The notes under the pieces were generated by a model. It saw only the letters and a list, made by a program, of their open reading frames with translations, was not told the origin of the DNA and did no database searches. Shown in pieces: positions 57,998-64,000 of a stretch of DNA of 64,000 nucleotides; the first letter of the stretch is position 1, and each line of letters opens with the position of its first letter. The stretch is from Flaccisagitta enflata (taxonomy: Eukaryota; Chaetognatha; Sagittoidea; Aphragmophora), in contig OZ231127.1 in the NCBI GenBank assembly GCA_965153355.1, forward strand, positions 35,526,001 to 35,590,000, written 5' to 3'. The translations under genes and the position numbers were made by a program.

Positions 57998-58008
57998 ATC
58001 GTCATCAA

Positions 58009-58054
<46 letters not shown>

Positions 58055-58601
58055 TTTCAAGTCACACGCCTTTTCGGAATTTGGCCTGGAAAAACCGACC
58101 CTCGCTCGCCCAGAACTCAGACGAGACTTAAAGTTGTATTCAACCATTCAAGTAGTCATCGCGGTCATTAAGGGCCGCGACCCAGCCTCGATTCCTCATC
58201 ACGTCGTGAACTCTACCCTGCTAACCTATCGCTGCGACCCCGTACATCGCGTCGACCACCGGCGCAGACCAGACATTCTCTGTCATCGCCACTCCCTCTG
58301 TCGGGCAACGAAAACCTCTCACCCCTGCATAACTATGTCCTTCAATTCCGATGTAACATCGCCTTGGTGAAACGTCATCTTCTTCTTCTTCTTCTTCTTC
58401 TTCTTCTTCTTCTTCTTCTTCTTCTTCTTCTTCTTCTTCTTCTTCTTCTTCTTCTTCTTCTTCTTCTTCTTCGCCTTGTTGTTGTTGTTCTTCTTCTTCT
58501 TCTTATTCTTCTTTTTCCTTTTCTTTTTCTTTTTCTTTTTCTTTTTCTTTTTTTTTCTTTTTTCTTTTTCCTTTTCTTTTTCTTTTTCTTCTTCTTCCTC
58601 A

Positions 58602-58681
<80 letters not shown>

Positions 58682-59114
58682 CCCATGAAAAGCGTTCGGT
58701 GGTTCATCTCCTTTTGACGAGGTCTGCTTAAAATCCATGGGGCGGCTCAACCAGATGCTCGCTTGAACGAGATGTAAGCGTTACACGTTATTATCATAAT
58801 ATAACGTCAACTGAAAAAGCCAAATACCTAACCATCAGTCTCACTTAGTCATCTGTATCGGGTGACAAAACGGTGAGAACACGGCGACGACGCGGTAACA
58901 ACGTGAATCTGGGGATCTTGTGGCATGGACACGGTGACGCGGTGAAGAAGCAAAAACGTAATCCAAACAGCATTCTCCCAAACTCAAGCGGTCGAACGAC
59001 CCTTGATTCAACTGTTAACAGCGAGCAGTACTCTGCATCATCATCATCATCATCATCATTATCATCATCATCATCATTATCATCATCATCATCATCTTCA
59101 TCATCATCGTCTTG

Positions 59115-59194
<80 letters not shown>
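57998..59194 (+). repeat. Cluster of microsatellites with a flanking duplication
   Basis: (CAT)n 57998-58054; (CTT)n 58379-58472; (TTTTC)n about 58510-58590; (TC)n 58604-58679; (CAT)n 59036-59100; (TC)n 59117-59193. The phrase TCACTTAGTCATCTG..(T/G)CGGT followed by AACAACGTGAAT occurs near 58843 and again near 59368, so about 525 bp is duplicated. No gene recognised. Confidence 0.88.
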
Positions 59195-59197
<3 letters not shown>

Positions 59198-59422
59198 CCA
59201 TAGGAGCGTTGCTCGTACATTTCTTTTAAGATTTAAGTGGACTTTGAGATCACGAGTCGGTCTCTTATGATGGATCACGACAGCATTGGGTAGCAAAAAC
59301 GTCACCTACTTCATCAGTGTCATAACGCAAAGTTGGCTACAATTGAGAAGCTAAATCTTCATCCAGCAGTGTCACTTAGTCATCTGGAGCGGTAACAAAG
59401 CGGTGACAACGTGAATGCGTGA

Positions 59423-59602
<180 letters not shown>

Positions 59603-59799
59603 CTGGCCTACTGGTCCACTGAAGTAAAGTAGGCCACATCTCCGGAAAAAAAAGATAACTAAAACGATGCATTAACTAACTTCAACAATGCATAAACAGT
59701 GCACGCGGCAATAACGTACACTAAGGACAGACGCAAAAGGGCAGTAAGTAACACGCGGCATTAACGCAACAGGCGGCACTAATGAACCCAAATCTAGTT

Positions 59800-60440
59800 T
59801 GCCAATTAATTGGAGGCTGGGTCCAAATTTTTTCTCCATCCATTTCCTCCATCCGACCTCTGAATTGGAGGCTGGTTCCAAATCTTCTCTCCATCCATCT
59901 TCTCGATCCGACCTCTGAATTGGAAGCTGTGTCCAAACTTTTCTCCATCCATCTTCTCCATCCATCCCCTTAATGGGAGGCTGGGTCCAACTCTCTCCTC
60001 CATCCGACCTCTTAATTGGAGGCTGGTTCCAAATCTTCTCTCCAACCATCTTCTCGGTCCAACCTCTGAATTGGGGGTTGGGTCCAAACTTTTATCCATC
60101 CATCTTCCCCATCCATCCTCTTAATGGGAGGCTGGGTCAAAATCTCCTCTCCATCCGACCTCTGAATTGGAGGCTGATTCCAAATCTTCTCTCCATCCAT
60201 CTTCTCCATCCGACCTCTGAATTGGAGGCTAGGTACTTCTCTTTCTCCATCATTCACAGCCCGTTAATCCTAGATGAAAACTCGTCCTCACTACATCCAT
60301 CTTCAAGAATGTAAATTGGAGGCCGGGTCCAAGTCTTTTCTCCATCGACCTTCTCCATCCATCCTCACAATTGGAGGCTAGGTCCAAATCTTCTCTCCAT
60401 CTACCTTCTCCAGCCATCCTCTAATTTAGAGGCTGGGTCT
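59800..60440. repeat. Minisatellite with 151-bp higher-order unit and TTGGA/TCCAA hairpins
   Basis: Subunits contain AATTGGAGGCTGGGTCCAAA, whose TTGGA and TCCAA can pair. Spacings of successive GGAGGCTG words are 55, 55, 54, 42, 55, 54, 42, 55, giving a 151-bp period of three subunits from 59922 to 60224; later units (to 60660) are more diverged. Confidence 0.85.
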
Positions 60441-60868
60441 AAATCTTTTCAATATTCATGTTCTCCAACGACCCTCTTAATTTGAAGCTGGGCCCAGAAA
60501 CAGCTCTCCCTCCATCAAAATCCATCTGCTAAAATTGAGACTCGGTCCAATTCTCGCCTCGATCTATCTTGCTCACCCTCAGAATCAAGGGCTGGGCCAA
60601 AATATAAAAAAAATTGCTTCCTTTTCTTAGCCAATCCCTAAATTGGAGGCTGGATCCGAACTTTTTCATTACTCCATCCTCAACCGACTTTCTGCGCACA
60701 TCTAAGGTGCACTCGGCCTTGCTCCTTTGGAAACAAGAAGGAGGGACGTTCTGAGCTCCACCTGTTGCTAGTGTTTGTTTTGTTATTATGCGCTTCCTTT
60801 CCTTTCTTCTATCTTTCCTCCTTTCTATCTTTTATTTTTTCTTTCCTATTCTTCTCCCCAACAAGAAG

Positions 60869-61406
60869 ATGAGCCAGAAAATTCGCAGTATTGGCGACCG
60901 ATTCATCAAGGCGTTAGGGTCCAGAAGACCTTCATCTGTTGCTGAAGTTCTGGCAGTTCTCCGAAGCATCGATGGCAACGGCCTCAACAGAACAAAGGAA
61001 GAAAGATTCTGGGATCAACGTCCACGGCATAAAGAAACCTATTATGGAATCCAAACGAGTGATGGCCTTTTATGACAGAAACCAAGTGGCTGAAGCAAGT
61101 TTGAAAACGCCTTTTGTAAAGAATTTGGTGTTGAATACAACGCCAAACATCCCTCAGTGGCTGAAGGACAAACTCAGCCATTCTTCAATCACAGTGGACT
61201 ATCTCCCTATTTTTCTGAAAGCTCAAATGTCCAATTTGGGTCATTTCAGAATCATCAATCCGCCAAAATCAAAGGTGGATGACAATTACATCAATAAGCA
61301 TAGACCCACAGATATCATGTGCTTCAACTGCAGGCGGATAAAACACATAGCGCGAGAGTGCACAAGCACTCCTTTTTGCAGTCTTTTGTCCGGCAGTTGG
61401 GCATAA
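60869..61406 (+). pseudogene. Frameshifted gag remnant with CCHC zinc knuckle
   Basis: The first frame starts MSQKIRSIGDRFIKALGS at 60869 after an 80-bp pyrimidine tract ending in AG, and closes at 61075. A second frame (+1 relative) carries the continuation, with WLKDKLSHSS and, near 61319-61360, CFNCRRIKHIAREC, an exact CX2CX4HX4C knuckle as in retrotransposon Gag. The frame ends at 61406. No protease, RT or integrase follows. Probably a decayed LTR-retroelement gag, perhaps the same element as the LTR-like segment at 52330. Confidence 0.6.
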
Positions 61407-62120
61407 CAACAAGGAACATCGTGAATGGATGCAAAAGATTCCATTCAGAAACTCAAGACAGTTGGAACCACCAAAAAGTCTGAGGCTCTAACAAACTGAT
61501 CTAGGCAAGGGGGCGCAGCACAAATACCAGGTATGCTAATCTACGTAAGATAAAAAAAAAGAAAAAAAAAATCCAAAAAAATTCAATCTAGGGAAGGGGG
61601 CGAGGTGCCCACTAAAAACTTCTGGTGCTAATTTTCAAATTATTTCCTCCTGGGCCCAATATTGATTGCCTCACCCAATAAGCTTCCCATTCCACTGCCA
61701 ACCAGTGGAGCAAGACCCAATTTGGCTTCTGTTTGACACTACTTCCGTGACATTGACTTCCGCGACGACTGTTACCTTCATTGCATTCTAGACCAGGTGA
61801 AGCTTTGAGGGTGAAAGCACCAAATGGGGGCCAGTGTTGAAGTAAATTTGAAAGTTTGCAATACGTTAACCGATTTTCATGGCCATGAAAATGAAAGTTA
61901 CATGACAAATCACATACTTAATGAAATTAACACCTAATTTATGCTTTTAAAATTTCCCTGTTTAAAAAAATTTGACTGTGATTTTTTGAATCACCTTGAT
62001 AAAAAAAAACAAAAACAATATCAATAAAAAGGGCACTGTTTCTCATACAGTCCTTTACACCATAAAAACAAAAAAAAATAAAGAGCTCTCTAACCTTGCT
62101 TTTACAACGTGGGTTCTCTC

Positions 62121-62151
<31 letters not shown>

Positions 62152-62222
62152 AAATGAGCCCAAAGGTACAAAAAAAAAAATGAAATGAAAAAAAAAAAAT
62201 CACAAAAATCTACAATGCAACA
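61407..62222. other. No gene recognised
   Basis: Contains poly(A)-rich runs (61550-61585, 62120-62200) and a duplicated AATCTA/GATCTAGG.AAGGGGGCG phrase (61500, 61590). No domain-bearing frame. Confidence 0.5.
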
Positions 62223-63028
62223 TTGCTTCAATCAATCTTTTAGCCCAAAGGAGGCTCACCATCTTAATCACTCTTATAGCCCAAAAGGAGGCTTATCATC
62301 TTCATGATTCCTTGACGAAGTTCAATTATACCGTCAAGAATCAATGTTACTCATTAATCGTCTTTTAAGCCCAAAAGGTGGCTTACAATCTCCAATCAAT
62401 CTTTTAGCCCAAAAGGCGGCTCATCATCTAAATCACTTCTAGCCCAAAAGGAGGCTTATCATCTTCATGATTCCTTGACGAAGTTCAATTATACCATCAA
62501 GAATCAATGTTACTCATTAATCATCTTTTAAGCCCAAAAGGTGGCTTACAATCTCCAATCAATCTTTTAGCCCAAAAGGCGGCTCATCATCTTAATCACT
62601 TCTAGCCCAAAAGGAGGCTTATCATCTTCTTGATTCCTTGACGAAGCTCAATTATACCATCAAGAATCAATGTTACTCATTAATCATCTTTTAAGCCCAA
62701 AAGGTGGCTTACAATCTCCAATCAATCTTTTAGCCCAAAAGGCGGCTCATCATCTTAATCACTTCTAGCCCAAAAGGAGGCTTATCATCTTCTTGATTCC
62801 TTGACGAAGCTCAATTATACCGTCAAGAATCAATGTTACTCAATCATCTTTTAAGCCCCAAAGGTGGCTTACAATCTTTTAGCCCAAAATGCAGCTCATC
62901 ATCTTAATCACTTCTAGCCCAAAAGGAGGCTTATCATCTTCATGATTCTTTGACAAAGTTCAATTACACCTTCAAGAATCAATGTTACTCATCTTTTAAG
63001 CCCAAAAGGTGGCTTACAATCTCTAATC
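62223..63028. repeat. 163-bp tandem array of hairpin subrepeats
   Basis: CTTGACG marks recur at 62311, 62474, 62637, 62800 and (changed) 62948: three periods of 163 bp and one of 148. Each unit has three subrepeats, TAAGCCCAAAAGGTGGCTTA, TAGCCCAAAAGGCGGCTCA and TAGCCCAAAAGGAGGCTTA, each able to pair AGCC with GGCT, and a fourth inverted pair TTCCTTGACG/CGTCAAGAAT. Confidence 0.92.
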
Positions 63029-64000
63029 TTATTTATTTGCACGTAGCATAGCGACTGTGGCTTAGCACCATGGAACTGGTGCACAGTTGTTCCCTTTTGC
63101 AAGAATGCAAAGCCACGTGACTGTGGTGGGCAATCCATTTCATTAAACTCATTATCAGTCTTTTCTCTTCAAAGTATTTTCTCTTTATGGATAATAGAGA
63201 AAGAATGTAACAATCTCTAACAGACTATTAATACATGGTTTTGGAAATCATTGAGTACTTCCATAACTTTCTTAATCTCTTTTAATCTAGATAATCTAAA
63301 AATTAGTCTAAAATCGATTGATAAAACATTTCCTTAAAATACAGTTGAACATTCCCTAATATCTTCAAATAAGATTTCTGGCTCTTACCTCCCTTCCAAA
63401 AAAAATGTTATGTTATGTAATTTTTGCACTATTTTGTCAATGACACTAATTCACAGATCACTTCTGGCCAATGATTACTTCAATGTTCTTAAATCCACCT
63501 TTCTTTGGTATGTTGTAACAGAATTTCCCGTTAATTTTTCATCCAAGCCTAAGTGCCATTGATGTGTAACTCATGCATGCGAAATCACCATCTGCTCCAG
63601 TCTAGTGCCAAATCTTGCCAAATCTCCTTATTGGACACTCGATTTGATCAGTAATTCCATAAAAGCTTTATGCGTCACTCACAGATTTAACCGGCTTCTG
63701 GTTTTCCTTGTCTTTACATGAGTCTTGCATCCAACTGTAGTTTGTCTGACAATCCCATCAGTCATTTTTTTTCCTTCGTTTTCTTCTTATTTCACAATTC
63801 AGTCACTTGGTGGTCATTCCGCCAACCTTTTTAGGGCACTCTTTTCACAACTCAAGACTTTCTAACAACAGTTCTGCACGAGCTTTTCCACATCTTTCCC
63901 CTAAGTACTAATACCCGTTATTAGCCATCCAGATCAGTACGTCTGTCCTTCCTTTGATCTTTTGTGCGTCCTCAGTTCTCTCTGAGGCACTGTCCACAGG
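63029..64000. other. No gene recognised
   Basis: 63045-63130 has paired words (GGCTTAGCACCATGG/AACTGGTGC; GACTGTGG twice) that may be another hairpin-ended element. The remainder is T-rich unique sequence. Confidence 0.45.

Noticed and set aside
60866-61181. Two separate small genes in overlapping frames
   Set aside because: The second frame continues the first and carries a Gag CCHC knuckle; one frameshifted gag remnant explains both.
62223-63028. CRISPR-like array
   Set aside because: Spacers are not unique, the whole 163-bp unit repeats, and the context is a eukaryotic genome.

Overview
The window looks like accessory-rich nuclear DNA of an invertebrate animal. The support is two multi-exon genes with GT-AG introns and secretory signal peptides, a serine protease carrying a type-2 chitin-binding domain, a Penelope-like retroelement with a GIY-YIG nuclease, hAT and Tc1 DNA-transposon signatures, hairpin-ended Helentron-like short elements, and a very high density of simple repeats. 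No bacterial-type gene organisation is present. I could not assign a phylum.

Layout. 1-7776 is a 90-bp satellite array: ragged up to about 3.24 kb, nearly perfect after that. 7.8-13 kb holds hairpin-ended elements with (GTCC)n cores, microsatellites and two foldback elements, one with tandem repeats in its arms. 14096-23912 is a complete nine-exon secreted chymotrypsin-fold protease (354 aa). Its introns are loaded with foldback elements, TIR elements, a deleted Tc1 copy and a 0.5-kb (CTTT)n tract. 25953-27904 (minus) is a two-exon gene for a secreted, low-complexity, basic-site-rich protein I do not recognise. 28357-28955 (minus) is a possible compact Asp-rich gene. 30749-33704 is a Penelope-like element with an RGG-box first ORF, an overlapping RT/GIY-YIG ORF in the -1 frame, a TTTTTTG heptamer in the overlap, and a hammerhead ribozyme in its 3' region. 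33.8-45 kb is foldback elements, hairpin-ended elements and unassigned DNA. 45539-50059 is a 4.5-kb hAT-type element with perfect 8-bp target duplications; it carries a coiled-coil/RNA-binding ORF but no recognisable transposase.

52.3-61.4 kb starts with an LTR-like segment (TATA, AATAAA, TGGCGCCCA primer-site-like motif). It continues as at least five or six 0.6-0.8 kb modules, each with a GTAAGT donor-like site followed by a (TC)n tract, and ends, after other repeats, in a frameshifted gag remnant with a CCHC knuckle. 59.8-60.4 kb and 62.2-63.0 kb are tandem arrays whose units contain short inverted repeats.

The two clear host genes both encode secreted proteins. Everything else supported here is mobile or repetitive. 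The main points of interest are the hammerhead and possible frameshift in the Penelope-like element, the compensated three-arm hairpin ends of the short elements, the hAT element with captured cargo, and the splice-site-like modular array.
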